NCBI GenBank assembly: GCA_046294625.1
Contig: JBKBKN010000023.1
Location: 1 to 48,112 of the forward strand
Length of the DNA stretch: 48,112 nucleotides
Source of the DNA: JBKBKN01 sp046294625
GTDB taxonomy: Bacteria > Bacteroidota > Bacteroidia > M30B66
Direction of reading: 5' to 3'
Within the stretch, counting starts at the first letter, position 1; each line of letters opens with the position of its first letter. Positions 25,782 to 34,933 of the stretch are shown one piece after another. Below the pieces are notes generated by a model. It saw only the letters and a list, made by a program, of their open reading frames with translations. It ran no database searches and had not been told where the DNA came from. The translations under genes were made by a program, and so were the position numbers.

Positions 25782-27356
25782 TTATTTCACTTCGAGTGCT
25801 AGTCCTGCAGTAAGGTCGGCAAGTGCAAGTTGATCAAAAGCGTGCGCGATGTGTATTTGTTTAATTCCATGCCTTTTGAGTGCTTCGGAAGTGCTATTTC
25901 CAATGGCTATGCAAGGCTTCGTTGGAATGCCTTTGGCTTGGATATAGGCATTAAGATTAGATGGACTAGTAAAAACCAGAATGTCTGTATCCGGTATACT
26001 GCGGTTCAGGTTCATTTTTGTGTTGTATACAATTACCTTTTCTGTGTTGCAATGTTTTGCAATTTCTTCACTCACGTGCTTCACCGCAATGTCAGACTGG
26101 GGGAATAGTACCGAAGTTCCAGCGTATAATTGAATAAAATCTTTAGCAATTTCCTGCGTGCTTTTAGCTGCATCTCCTACAAAATCAGGCTCTAGTCCAA
26201 GCAGTCTGATTTGCTTGGCTGTTCCGCTTCCTATTGCAGCAATGCGTTCCGGAATAAACTCCGGTTCTGCTTCTTCAAAGAAATACTCCACTGCATTTGC
26301 TGAAGTGAAAAAAATCCATTCGTGTTTTTTGGAAAGCTGAAAGTTTTGTGGTTCTGTTTTGATCAGTGATTTAGCCGCCACCATCATGCCCATGCCTTCC
26401 AACAGTCGCGCGAACACCTTGCACTGCTCCGGTTCTCGGGTGATGAACACTTTGCCTTTGATGCCATCATTGAATCCTTTAATCAATTTTTGTATCGCAA
26501 GATTTGCATCTTTATTTTCAATGTAAAACCTTCTCAATGGAGCGCCATCCAATGGTTTGAGCGATGCCCAGATTTTAAAAACCTCGTCCTTTTTTTCCAC
26601 GTAAACACCTAAGGGAAGCTGACAACCTCCATCAAGCAGGTTGAGCACCTTCCGCTCAATATAGATTTGACTTGCCACATCTGCATGGTTGATTTCACGC
26701 AAAATATTTTTCATCGACTCGTCTGATTCACGAATTTGAAAAGCAAGCACACCTTGTGCTGGTGCAGGAATAAACCACCTGGGGTCAAGTTTCTCTATAT
26801 GAAATTCTGAAAGGTCGAGCTTCAACCTCTCCAGCCCTGCGCTTGCCAACATGATGGCATCATATTCATCATTCTTTAATTTTTCCACACGCGTTGGCAC
26901 ATTACCACGAAGTTGCATGACCTGAAGGTCTGGTCTGAAAAACTGAAGCTGGCTGCTTCTTCTAACTGAAGATGTCCCGAAACGAGAGAATGACTTTACG
27001 CCAAGCAATTGGCCAGGATCAAAGGCTTCTTTTCTAATGAGAATGGTTTCTGAGCAATCTTCTCGATAGGAAACGGCTGCAATGCATAAGCCTTCCGGAT
27101 TGGTGGTGGGAAGATCTTTGTGAGAATGAACAGCAAGATCTATTTCGCCATTTATTAAAGCATCTTCTAATTCTTTAGTAAAAAATCCTTTTCCTTCAAG
27201 TTTGTCAAAGCTGAGGTGTTGAATTTTATCGCCTTGGGTTTTGATAATTTTAATTTCCACCTCATGACCAAGGTTTTCAAGCGCACTTTTGGTATAATTG
27301 GCTTGCCACAAAGCGAGATCACTCCCGCGTGAGCCGATGATAATCTTTCGGCTCAT
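25782..27356 (-). CDS. hemC: Fused porphobilinogen deaminase / uroporphyrinogen-III synthase (HemC-HemD)
   Basis: 524 residues from ATG 27356; a TTG one codon earlier overlaps the hemA stop. Residues 1 to about 300 are HemC: GSRGSDLALWQ, HSHKDLPTT, GTSSVRRSSQL, LRGNVPTRVEKL and the cofactor-binding Cys in DGGCQLPLGV near residue 245. Residues about 310-524 are a HemD domain (VFITREPEQ, WIFFTSANAVEYF, AAIGSGTAK, LVFTSPSNLNAY, CIAIGNSTSEAL). The fusion makes two consecutive steps of tetrapyrrole synthesis in one chain and is known in Bacteroidota. The ATG overlaps the hemA stop by one base (TGATG), giving coupled translation. Confidence 0.96.
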   Translation of the reverse strand: MSRKIIIGSRGSDLALWQANYTKSALENLGHEVEIKIIKTQGDKIQHLSFDKLEGKGFFTKELEDALINGEIDLAVHSHKDLPTTNPEGLCIAAVSYREDCSETILIRKEAFDPGQLLGVKSFSRFGTSSVRRSSQLQFFRPDLQVMQLRGNVPTRVEKLKNDEYDAIMLASAGLERLKLDLSEFHIEKLDPRWFIPAPAQGVLAFQIRESDESMKNILREINHADVASQIYIERKVLNLLDGGCQLPLGVYVEKKDEVFKIWASLKPLDGAPLRRFYIENKDANLAIQKLIKGFNDGIKGKVFITREPEQCKVFARLLEGMGMMVAAKSLIKTEPQNFQLSKKHEWIFFTSANAVEYFFEEAEPEFIPERIAAIGSGTAKQIRLLGLEPDFVGDAAKSTQEIAKDFIQLYAGTSVLFPQSDIAVKHVSEEIAKHCNTEKVIVYNTKMNLNRSIPDTDILVFTSPSNLNAYIQAKGIPTKPCIAIGNSTSEALKRHGIKQIHIAHAFDQLALADLTAGLALEVK

Positions 27357-28582
27357 CAATTTTTTTCGAGAAGAATATCTTTTGCCATTTTCATGGGAAC
27401 GCTGATATATTTTTTCTCCATGTATTCCATCATTCGTTCTAACACAGCACGCGAGTCTTTGTCGAGTGTTTCCATTTCACGGGCAAACACATTTTGTATC
27501 GCGTGTTGACGAATTTCCTTAACAACGCGTGGCACTTCTTTCATTGCCACCTCCACCATGCGATGGCGAAGTTGAAGTTTTAAATCTTCAAGCTGATTGC
27601 GAATAATAATATCACAATGTGCAATGGCCTGACGACGTTTTTCAAGATTCTCGGCAGCAGTATCTTTCAGTGTGGAAACACGAATAGCGTGAATATTAAA
27701 GGTGTCAAATACGAATTCTTCTACATCGTTCGGAACAGCTAGGTCAATGACCACTTTCTGATCGTTTTCACCCTGTAAAAGCTGATGATAGGTGCTAACA
27801 TCCACGATAGGCTCTTCTGCTCCTGTACAGGCAATCATCACATCAAATCCACCATCGTAATGTTTGAGTTCATCTAGCGTGTATGCTTCTCCACCCATTA
27901 TGGATGCAAGTTTTTGAGCATTGTCAAGACTACGGTTGAAAATAGTGAATTGTCTGTAACCATGCTTTTTGAGAAACTTACACATATTTGTATTGGTTTG
28001 TCCTGCACCAATTACCAAAATGCGGGCATCTTCTCGAATATTAAGTTTCTTCAAATCATGATACGCAAGCGATACTACGGACACAGGGTTTTGTGCGATA
28101 GTAGTTTCAGTAAATACTTGCTTGGCGCACTCTACAGCTTTTTTAATAAGTAATCGGATAACATCGCCGGTGAGACCAAGTTCACGACAGCGCTCATATG
28201 CTGTGCGAACCTGAGTAATAATTTCTCGCTCGCCCACCACAAGTGAATCCATAGAAGAGGCTACTTCGAGTATATGAAACATCGCAGCTTCACCTTCAAA
28301 AACACGAGCCTTGTGGACAGAAAAGTCTATATCTTCTTTAGTAAAGGAAGGGTTGAATGAAGAGAAAAATTTATGGAGAAACTTTTTGCCGATATTTTCT
28401 TCATTGCTGAAGATGAACTCTACACGGTTGCATGTAGAAAGGTACATGAGTTCATTGAGTTTCAGCGTAGCTTTCAACGAATTCAACCGCAATTCCCACT
28501 GATCGGGCTCCACATGAAACCTTCCCACATCCTTGAGATCAATGTTTTTGTGTGTAAATGCGATTACCTTTAATTGTTTCAA
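27356..28582 (-). CDS. hemA: Glutamyl-tRNA reductase HemA
   Basis: 408 residues. Motifs: catalytic Cys in STCNRVEF (about residue 50), HILEVASSMDSLVVGEREI, the NADPH-binding ILVIGAGQTNTNM near residue 185, then ALA-typical VIDLAVPNDVE, and a C-terminal helical dimerisation region. It starts the C5 pathway of heme synthesis. The start codon is TTG at 28582; TAG lies in frame just upstream and no ATG is available, so the TTG is well supported. A TACTTTTG box (minus strand, 28607-28614) is a possible -7 element. It is translationally coupled to hemC-hemD. Confidence 0.96.
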   Translation of the reverse strand: MKQLKVIAFTHKNIDLKDVGRFHVEPDQWELRLNSLKATLKLNELMYLSTCNRVEFIFSNEENIGKKFLHKFFSSFNPSFTKEDIDFSVHKARVFEGEAAMFHILEVASSMDSLVVGEREIITQVRTAYERCRELGLTGDVIRLLIKKAVECAKQVFTETTIAQNPVSVVSLAYHDLKKLNIREDARILVIGAGQTNTNMCKFLKKHGYRQFTIFNRSLDNAQKLASIMGGEAYTLDELKHYDGGFDVMIACTGAEEPIVDVSTYHQLLQGENDQKVVIDLAVPNDVEEFVFDTFNIHAIRVSTLKDTAAENLEKRRQAIAHCDIIIRNQLEDLKLQLRHRMVEVAMKEVPRVVKEIRQHAIQNVFAREMETLDKDSRAVLERMMEYMEKKYISVPMKMAKDILLEKN

Positions 28583-28698
28583 AACAGCCTAACTGATTTT
28601 ACGCTACAAAAGTATTTTTTCCAACAAGTCGTTTTGTCATAAAATTGTCAAAAGCTGTGACGAAGTCTTATTTTAAATGATTTTAAACAATTGTTGCT

Positions 28699-29979
28699 TT
28701 ACATCTCTTCGAGATAGTTTAGCTCTTTGCCAAAAGTTTCTTTGATTTTAATGGTGGCAAATATTGCCAGACCGATGCAAGTGGCACCTACGATCAATGC
28801 ACTGTGAATCATTCCGAAATGTTGATCAAGAAACATAAATAAGCCTGTAATAGGGACCACCGCACCTCTTACAAAATTAGGCACCGTTGTGGTCACTGTA
28901 GCTCTGATATTGGTCCCGAATTGCTCGGCTGCTATAGTAACAAAAAGCGCCCAGTATCCTGCAGCTGTTCCAAGACAGAAACAAAGAAAGTAAAAGTAAG
29001 AAGCTGATGCATTGGTGGTGGTAAACAGGTAAATGAAAACCAAAACAATAGTCAGTAGCAAATAAAATATGACCACCTTTTTACGACTTCGAAACACCTG
29101 ACTGAAAATACCACTCAGCAAATCGCCAAACGAAAGTCCCAAGTAGCAAAACATCACTGCCGAACCATTAATAATCGGCTCTCCAAGGCCCAAAACCTCA
29201 GGTTTAGCAAAATCTTCGGCCAGCGCGATGAGCACTGCCACAATAAACCAGATGGGCAAACCAATCAGAATGCAATACACATAATTGATAAATATTCTTT
29301 TCTTTGTGAATAGCGCAAAGAAGTCGCCTTTACTCACATTTTTGTGTTCCATATTTTGGAACATGCCTGATTCAACTGTACCAAAACGCATGATTAGTAA
29401 GGCTAATCCCAAAACACCCCCGATGATGTAAGCTACCTGCCAATTGGCAAGTTTTATGCTTGTGAGTTGATAGATTAAATATCCGATTCCGTCGCCTTTA
29501 GCGCCAACTAATGCTGCAAGCACTGCCCCAAGCGCTCCGAAAGTGACGATAATCATCGTGCCATAACCACGAGTTTCTTTACTCATCACTTCTGCCACAA
29601 GAGTTATTCCAGCACCTAGCTCACCCGCTAAGCCAATTCCTGCTATAAATCGCACAGCAGCGTAAATGGGAATATCTGTAACAAAGGCGTTCACAATATT
29701 GGCTGCAGAATACATCAGAATGGATCCAAAAAGCACTTTCAAACGACCTTTTTTGTCGCCAAGCACACCCCATAATATTCCTCCGACAAGCATACCCGCC
29801 ATCTGCCAGTTGAACAGCATAATTCCCGTGTTTTTAATCTCCACCGGGTCTGTAAAACCTAGTCCGATTAGGCTCTCTTTTTTGATTACATTGAAAAGAA
29901 TAAGGTCATAAATGTCCACAAAATAACCCAACGCAGCCACAATGATTAGCAGAATGGTTGACCTTTTCTCTTTAAGCAT
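28699..29979 (-). CDS. MFS transporter
   Basis: 426 residues with 12 predicted membrane helices. The MFS motif GDKKGRLKVLFGS follows helix 2, and a central hydrophilic loop (NMEHKNVSKGDFFALF) divides the halves. The opening DIYDLILFNVIKKESL and the pattern around the fourth helix (GELGAGITLVAEVMSKETRGYG) resemble metabolite:proton symporters of the sugar- or aromatic-acid-type families. The substrate is unknown. Its ATG overlaps the stop of the upstream hydrolase by eight bases, so the two are translationally linked. Confidence 0.85.
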   Translation of the reverse strand: MLKEKRSTILLIIVAALGYFVDIYDLILFNVIKKESLIGLGFTDPVEIKNTGIMLFNWQMAGMLVGGILWGVLGDKKGRLKVLFGSILMYSAANIVNAFVTDIPIYAAVRFIAGIGLAGELGAGITLVAEVMSKETRGYGTMIIVTFGALGAVLAALVGAKGDGIGYLIYQLTSIKLANWQVAYIIGGVLGLALLIMRFGTVESGMFQNMEHKNVSKGDFFALFTKKRIFINYVYCILIGLPIWFIVAVLIALAEDFAKPEVLGLGEPIINGSAVMFCYLGLSFGDLLSGIFSQVFRSRKKVVIFYLLLTIVLVFIYLFTTTNASASYFYFLCFCLGTAAGYWALFVTIAAEQFGTNIRATVTTTVPNFVRGAVVPITGLFMFLDQHFGMIHSALIVGATCIGLAIFATIKIKETFGKELNYLEEM

Positions 29980-30808
29980 TAAGTTGTTGTTTTATCCAAT
30001 TTAGAGTATATTGAAAAACCTGTAACTTTTCTGGTTCGTTATGAATTTCATGATATAATCCATCCCAAAGTTTGAGCTCCGAAACATTTTTCGAAGCTGC
30101 TGCAAACTCTTCCGTTGCTTTATGCGAAGTGAGTTTGTCTGCGGTGCCATGCATGAGTAAAAGCGGACTCTTGAACTCCGATGCATGCCTGATTGCATAA
30201 TATCCGTATTCATACACGCTCATAAAAAATGAGGCAGAAATTCTGTTGTGAACATATTTGTCTCGTTTGTAGGCTTTTACCACTTCCGGATCGCGTGAAA
30301 TGTGCTCAGCAATCAAACCGGTCGGTTGGCTGAACGATGGATAAATGTTACGCATCCATTTTCCTAATTTAACCTTAAATGCAGGAGGCTCAAAGGCCAA
30401 GCGAAGCCAAGGACTGGTAACGATTACTCCTTTCACCTGAAAGGGCTTCCGAAGCATGTAATTGAGCACCAAGTTACCTCCCATGCTGTGTCCATAAAGA
30501 AACACAGGCTTGTGTTTGAATTGAACCTTTGCCCGGTCTACCAATTCGTCAATGCTTTCGAGCAATATTCTGTAGGAATGTGCATGCCCACGTTGCCCTT
30601 CTGAGCGTCCGTGTCCGCGTTGGTCAAAAGTAATGACCGAAATGCCGTGACGCGTAAAAAACTCTGCTACATGACGGTATCTTCCGCAGTGCTCGCCCAT
30701 ACCATGAACAAGCGCAATCACTGCAATGGGCTCGCCATCGGCATGCCACACTCTCCCGAAAATCTTAGTCTGATCGACCGAAAGCCAACTAAAGTCTGCT
30801 TGTTCCAT
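29972..30808 (-). CDS. Alpha/beta hydrolase, monoacylglycerol-lipase-like
   Basis: 278 residues from ATG 30808 (MEQADFSWLS); the earlier ATG at 30907 would add 33 residues without family character. Motifs: VHGMGEHCGRY (oxyanion region), FDQRGHGRSEG, nucleophile elbow GHSMGG with Ser 108, LMHGTADKLT (acid) and GLYHEIHNE (His). HGMGEH.xRY and QRGHGxSxG are typical of the monoglyceride-lipase/lysophospholipase group. No signal peptide, so probably cytoplasmic. It overlaps the MFS gene by eight bases, suggesting that the transporter brings in, or exports, a molecule related to the hydrolase; this is inference. Confidence 0.87.
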   Translation of the reverse strand: MEQADFSWLSVDQTKIFGRVWHADGEPIAVIALVHGMGEHCGRYRHVAEFFTRHGISVITFDQRGHGRSEGQRGHAHSYRILLESIDELVDRAKVQFKHKPVFLYGHSMGGNLVLNYMLRKPFQVKGVIVTSPWLRLAFEPPAFKVKLGKWMRNIYPSFSQPTGLIAEHISRDPEVVKAYKRDKYVHNRISASFFMSVYEYGYYAIRHASEFKSPLLLMHGTADKLTSHKATEEFAAASKNVSELKLWDGLYHEIHNEPEKLQVFQYTLNWIKQQLNA

Positions 30809-30920
30809 TGGATAAGTTTCTGCGGTTAAAAATAGAGAAAACAAGTTAGCTGCAAATTTTTTTAAAATATACGAATTTGTTTTAAATCTGAAGATGATAT
30901 CAGTCAACTTGCCATGGTAA

Positions 30921-30954
30921 TTTGTTTCTTGCTATCTCAAATTCATTAGGTTTG
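30921..30954 (+). promoter_or_regulatory. Candidate Bacteroidota promoter for the MBL hydrolase
   Basis: TTTG at 30921-30924 and TAGGTTTG at 30947-30954 fit the phylum's -33/-7 consensus (TTTG, then TAnnTTTG), with a 22-base spacer that is slightly long. The expected start of transcription is about 15 bases before the ATG at 30977, giving a short leader. Confidence 0.45.
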
Positions 30955-30976
30955 CAGGAATTATTTTGTCACTTTT

Positions 30977-31819
30977 ATGCAATTATATCCTATTCATGCG
31001 GGCAATTTCAAATTAGACGGCGGTGCAATGTTTGGCGTAGTTCCTAAGTCTATTTGGAACAAACTTAACCCGGCAGACGATAACAATATGTGCTCCTGGG
31101 CGATGCGATGCTTGTTGATAGAAGATGGAGACAGGCTGATTTTGATTGACAATGGTATGGGCAACAAGCAAAGCGAAAAGTTTTTCAGTCATTATTATTT
31201 GCATGGGGATGAAAGTCTGGAAAAATCATTGGCCCATTATGGATTTAATAAATCTGATATCACCGATGTGGTGCTCACCCATTTGCATTTCGACCATTGT
31301 GGTGGAAGCGTAGAATATGATTCGAGCAAGGAAAACTTCAAAACCGCCTTTCCTAAGGCCATTTTTTGGAGCAACGAAGCACACTGGAACTGGGCAACAC
31401 ATCCCAATGCGCGTGAAAAGGCGTCTTTTTTGAAAGAAAATATCTTACCAATTCAAGAGTCAGGACAACTCAAATTTCATCAGCCAGGCGAATCAATATT
31501 CCCATTCATGGAGCTGGAATATGTTTATGGTCACACAGAGTCTATGATGCTTCCGGTGATTCATTATAAAGGACGCAAAATCATGTATATGGCCGACCTG
31601 CTTCCTTCAGCAGCGCATGTTCCATTGCCATATGTAATGGCCTATGATACGCGCCCGCTTCAAACACTCGAAGAAAAAGAGCGATTACTTAAAAAATGTG
31701 TTGAGGAACAATACGTTTTATTTTTTGAACACGATAAAGATAACGAATGCTGCACACTCATGCATACCGAAAAGGGCATACGTCCCAAACATTTTTTCAA
31801 GCTTTCAGATCTTGGTTAA
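30977..31819 (+). CDS. MBL-fold metallo-hydrolase
   Basis: 280 residues with the metal-binding signature THLHFDHCGG (His 102, His 104, Asp 106, His 107), a further metal region GHTESMML and a late FFEHDKD. The N-terminal MFGVVPKSIW...NNMCSWAMRCLLIE resembles the lactonase-like branch of the metallo-beta-lactamase superfamily. No signal peptide, so probably cytoplasmic. The substrate is unknown; a lactone is one possibility. It overlaps the start of the WG-repeat gene by about 73 bases. Confidence 0.88.
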   Translation: MQLYPIHAGNFKLDGGAMFGVVPKSIWNKLNPADDNNMCSWAMRCLLIEDGDRLILIDNGMGNKQSEKFFSHYYLHGDESLEKSLAHYGFNKSDITDVVLTHLHFDHCGGSVEYDSSKENFKTAFPKAIFWSNEAHWNWATHPNAREKASFLKENILPIQESGQLKFHQPGESIFPFMELEYVYGHTESMMLPVIHYKGRKIMYMADLLPSAAHVPLPYVMAYDTRPLQTLEEKERLLKKCVEEQYVLFFEHDKDNECCTLMHTEKGIRPKHFFKLSDLG

Positions 31820-33012
31820 TTTTATGTAGCCTGTTTACTTGCTTATCCAATCAGGCACAAGGATTAATTAAGGTTTCGCAAGGCAAAGACATTTATGTAA
31901 GATTGCTTTCCGACACCAGTGTAGTATATGGACCGGTAGTTCAGGTGCGTAAATCTGGGGAAGGCTTCTATGCTGTTGAAGTTTTTTTAGGTAAATGGAA
32001 TCTGCTCGACAGTAAACTGGTTCCCGTTTTTATTAAGCCGGTTGAAAATGTTTCGAATGTTGACAAAGGCGTGTTCCTTGCTCAATTGAAGGGAAAGTGG
32101 GGTATTGCTGACACTAAAGGGAAGTGGGTTTTAAAACCACAATTCGACGATACGTTTGGATTTAGCGAAGGCTTTGCCTTTGTTTCCATAAAGGATTCAT
32201 GGGGCATTATCAACACATCAGGAGACTGGGTGCAGCGTCCAAGTTTGAGTTTAGCAAAGGGCAGCAAGCATATCATCTATGAAAACGGATATGCTATTGT
32301 GCCACTTAGCAACGGCTTTGCTTTGTTTGACAAAAAAGGTTTGCATGTAAAAAATGCAGTTTTTAAACGATTATTATTAGCCGCTGAGCGTAGTTTTTGG
32401 GCAATCAGAGATGCCGGCTTTGTGCATCACAATAGCGAATTAAAACCTTTGTCGGATTTGCAATTTGAGTGGGTGGAAGAGGAGAAAGATGCTCATCCAT
32501 TACGAGTGAAAAACAAACTTAAATATGGATTTTATGATGTCGGTAAAGCCACATTGATCCAACCCTGTGTCTATGAAATGGCTAGTCCTTTCAGAGATGG
32601 CTATGCAGTTGTCAAGGATCAAAAGGGATTTTCCTTTATAGACAGCTTAGGCGAAGAATTTTCGAGTCACTGGCCTTTTTTGAAAAATTTAGGTAAAGGC
32701 TTTTTTGCTTTTTCTAATCAGGTCAGTGGAGAGCGAAGTTATGGATTGATGGATCACTTCGGAAAAATTGTTGTCCCATCAGGGCTTTCGGAAATCAACG
32801 CCTTCAGGGGAAACTGGGCAGGCGTTCTTAAAAATGGTAAGTTTTACATGATAGACAAGTTTGGCGCTCCTTTGACAGATAATGGTTATGATAGGCTTTT
32901 CGATTACGATGAAAATTATGCAGTGGTTGGGGATGGGAACCATGCGCTCGTGATAGATACATCTGGTAAGATAATACTTGGGTCAACGCGAGCAAAATTG
33001 GAGCTCCCTTAA
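31747..33012 (+). CDS. WG-repeat secreted protein
   Basis: 421 residues if it starts at ATG 31747. This start lies 73 bases inside the preceding gene and gives a long n-region before a hydrophobic stretch (WLILCSLFTCL) that ends at NQAQG, a plausible signal-peptide cleavage site. A shorter start would need a rare codon. The mature part is made of WG-type repeats of about 40-50 residues (LKGKWGIADTKGKWVLKPQF, DSWGIINTSGDWV, LKYGFYDV, RSYGLMDHFGKIVVP), with the GYA/GFA variants typical of the family. Function of WG proteins is mostly unknown; they are usually periplasmic or outer-membrane associated. Confidence 0.8.
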   Translation: MLHTHAYRKGHTSQTFFQAFRSWLILCSLFTCLSNQAQGLIKVSQGKDIYVRLLSDTSVVYGPVVQVRKSGEGFYAVEVFLGKWNLLDSKLVPVFIKPVENVSNVDKGVFLAQLKGKWGIADTKGKWVLKPQFDDTFGFSEGFAFVSIKDSWGIINTSGDWVQRPSLSLAKGSKHIIYENGYAIVPLSNGFALFDKKGLHVKNAVFKRLLLAAERSFWAIRDAGFVHHNSELKPLSDLQFEWVEEEKDAHPLRVKNKLKYGFYDVGKATLIQPCVYEMASPFRDGYAVVKDQKGFSFIDSLGEEFSSHWPFLKNLGKGFFAFSNQVSGERSYGLMDHFGKIVVPSGLSEINAFRGNWAGVLKNGKFYMIDKFGAPLTDNGYDRLFDYDENYAVVGDGNHALVIDTSGKIILGSTRAKLELP

Positions 33013-33404
33013 CTCCAATCTTTAATACAAATGGTAAATTGGATACCTTTCACCTTTGTCGAAAAAATAAGATTATGCATCAAATATTCCACTGTATCAA
33101 CGGCTATCCATAAGCGATGCAAATGCCTTTTTGGTTAAGAAAAAAATTATTAATCTAAATGCAAATAATCAAGTTGCTGCTGGGAAGGGCTATCTAAATT
33201 AGTGACCGGAAGCAGATATCCGGCACCAATTACTTTAGGTTTCATCTATTAATTAGAGTGAAATCATTAACCACTTTTAGCATGTTGATGTTACCCAACA
33301 TGTTACATGTCAATTAGTTGTTCAAATCTTTTGCATGGCTTACAAGTCCAAAAAAACATTAAATTTTAGCTTAGCCACAAAGCTTAACCACGAATCGCTC
33401 TCTT
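33013..33404. other. Intergenic region, no gene seen
   Basis: 392 AT-rich bases upstream of the phoH-like gene. Only two small hairpins are visible: CATGTTG / CAACATG (33281-33302) and a short CCGGA / TCCGG pair. No open frame above about 15 codons looks coding, and no strong TAnnTTTG element was found. Confidence 0.4.
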
Positions 33405-34742
33405 ATGGCAGCCAAAAAAGCAAAGCAAACCAAAAAAATTTTTGTTCTCGACACTTCAGTTATTATCTACAATCACAATGCGTTATACTCCTTCGAAGAG
33501 CATGATGTGGCTATTCCCATCACCGTGCTCGAAGAGTTGGACAACTTTAAAAAGGGGAACGACATCAAGAATTTTGAAGCACGAGAGTTTATTCGCAAAA
33601 TGGATCAACTGTCTGGAAATTTCATCCTCACCGACTGGCTTTCATTGGGCGAGCATTATGGCATGTTTAAGGTATTGATGAATGGTCAAGGGCGTTACGA
33701 TGCCATTAAAATCCTGGGAGAAGACAAGGCCGATCATCGTATCATCAACTCTGCCCTTGCATTAGCCGAAGAATACCCTGAACGAAAGGTAATTCTGGTC
33801 ACTAAGGACATTAACCTTCGACTTAAAGCTAAATCACTCAATCTGCACGCAGAAGATTTTGAGACCGGCAAAGTAAAGGACGTTGATCATCTCTACACCG
33901 GCAAATCTGTTGTTTATGGAGTAAATGTAGCCATAATAGATCAACTCTACCAAACAGGAAATTGCCTGCCCGAAGATTTTCTGGACGAAAAGCCCATCAT
34001 TAATCATTATTACATTCTCAAAAACGGCAAGCATAGCGCTCTTTGTTTCTATAATGCAGAAACCAAACTGATGGAAAAGGTGGATAAAGTTAGCGCTTCG
34101 GGCATCAAACCGCGCAATGCGGAACAAATCTTTGCCCTGCATGCCATCATGAATCCTGACGTAAAATTGGTGACCATTCAGGGAGTAGCAGGAACAGGCA
34201 AAACCTTGCTAGCTCTTTCAGGAGCTTTGGAACAAAAAAGAGAATTCAGGCAAATTTATCTTGCCCGACCTATTGTACCGCTAAGCAATAAGGACATCGG
34301 TTATCTTCCTGGAGATATTAAGTCCAAATTGAACCCATACATGGAGCCCTTGTGGGATAACTTGAAGATGATTCAGAATCAATATGACGAAACCGACAAG
34401 GAATACCGAAAAATTACGGAAATGCTGGAGAATGAAAAGCTGATGATCACGCCTTTGGCCTACATTCGTGGGCGAAGCTTGTCAAATATCATTTTCATTG
34501 TGGACGAAGCACAAAACCTTACACCCCACGAAGTGAAAACGATCATTACCCGAGCGGGCGAAAACACTAAAATCATTTTCACAGGTGATGTATTCCAAAT
34601 AGACACCCCGTATCTCGACACACAAAGTAATGGTTTTAGCTATTTGATTGACAAAATCAAAGACAATAAGCTTTATGCCCATATAACCCTCGAAAAAGGC
34701 GAGCGCTCCGAATTAGCCAATCTTGCCAATGAGCTACTTTAG
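33405..34742 (+). CDS. PIN-PhoH fusion protein (PhoH2-type RNA helicase/RNase)
   Basis: 445 residues. An N-terminal PIN domain starts VLDTSVII (acidic active-site residue at about position 16), with ITVLEELD and VTKDINLRLKA carrying the further acidic positions. A linker leads to the PhoH ATPase from about residue 255: Walker A GVAGTGKT, ARPIVPLSNKDIGYLPG, Walker B IIFIVDEAQN and the GDVFQID segment. PIN-PhoH proteins are described as ATP-dependent RNA helicase/ribonucleases. All key motifs are intact. The 41-aa gene follows after 45 bases. Confidence 0.94.
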   Translation: MAAKKAKQTKKIFVLDTSVIIYNHNALYSFEEHDVAIPITVLEELDNFKKGNDIKNFEAREFIRKMDQLSGNFILTDWLSLGEHYGMFKVLMNGQGRYDAIKILGEDKADHRIINSALALAEEYPERKVILVTKDINLRLKAKSLNLHAEDFETGKVKDVDHLYTGKSVVYGVNVAIIDQLYQTGNCLPEDFLDEKPIINHYYILKNGKHSALCFYNAETKLMEKVDKVSASGIKPRNAEQIFALHAIMNPDVKLVTIQGVAGTGKTLLALSGALEQKREFRQIYLARPIVPLSNKDIGYLPGDIKSKLNPYMEPLWDNLKMIQNQYDETDKEYRKITEMLENEKLMITPLAYIRGRSLSNIIFIVDEAQNLTPHEVKTIITRAGENTKIIFTGDVFQIDTPYLDTQSNGFSYLIDKIKDNKLYAHITLEKGERSELANLANELL

Positions 34743-34787
34743 AATGATGACTGATTTTTGCTTTACTTTGAAGTAAATTCAGCTCCA

Positions 34788-34913
34788 TTGGAAAAAAAGG
34801 AAAAGTGTATTAAATGGCTCTGCAGACTAAGCTTTGCCGGATTTATGTTTTTTCTTGCTAAGGGAATTATCTGGCTGTTTGTATTTTATCTCCTTGGAAA
34901 AGGCAGTTTATAG
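34788..34913 (+). CDS. 41-residue single-pass membrane microprotein
   Basis: From TTG 34788 the frame reads MEKKEKCIKWLCRLSFAGFM, then FFLAKGIIWLFVFYLLGKGS, and one Leu before TAG. A Lys-rich N-terminus, an amphipathic start and one long hydrophobic helix are typical of real small membrane proteins. Similar 35-45-residue proteins with a GFxFFLxKGxxWL core are, from memory, widespread in Bacteroidota and usually unnamed. No ATG is available in frame upstream, so the TTG start is inferred. Confidence rests on composition and the remembered core pattern, not on a search. Confidence 0.55.
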   Translation: MEKKEKCIKWLCRLSFAGFMFFLAKGIIWLFVFYLLGKGSL

Positions 34914-34933
34914 CAAATAAAAAAACGATAAAC

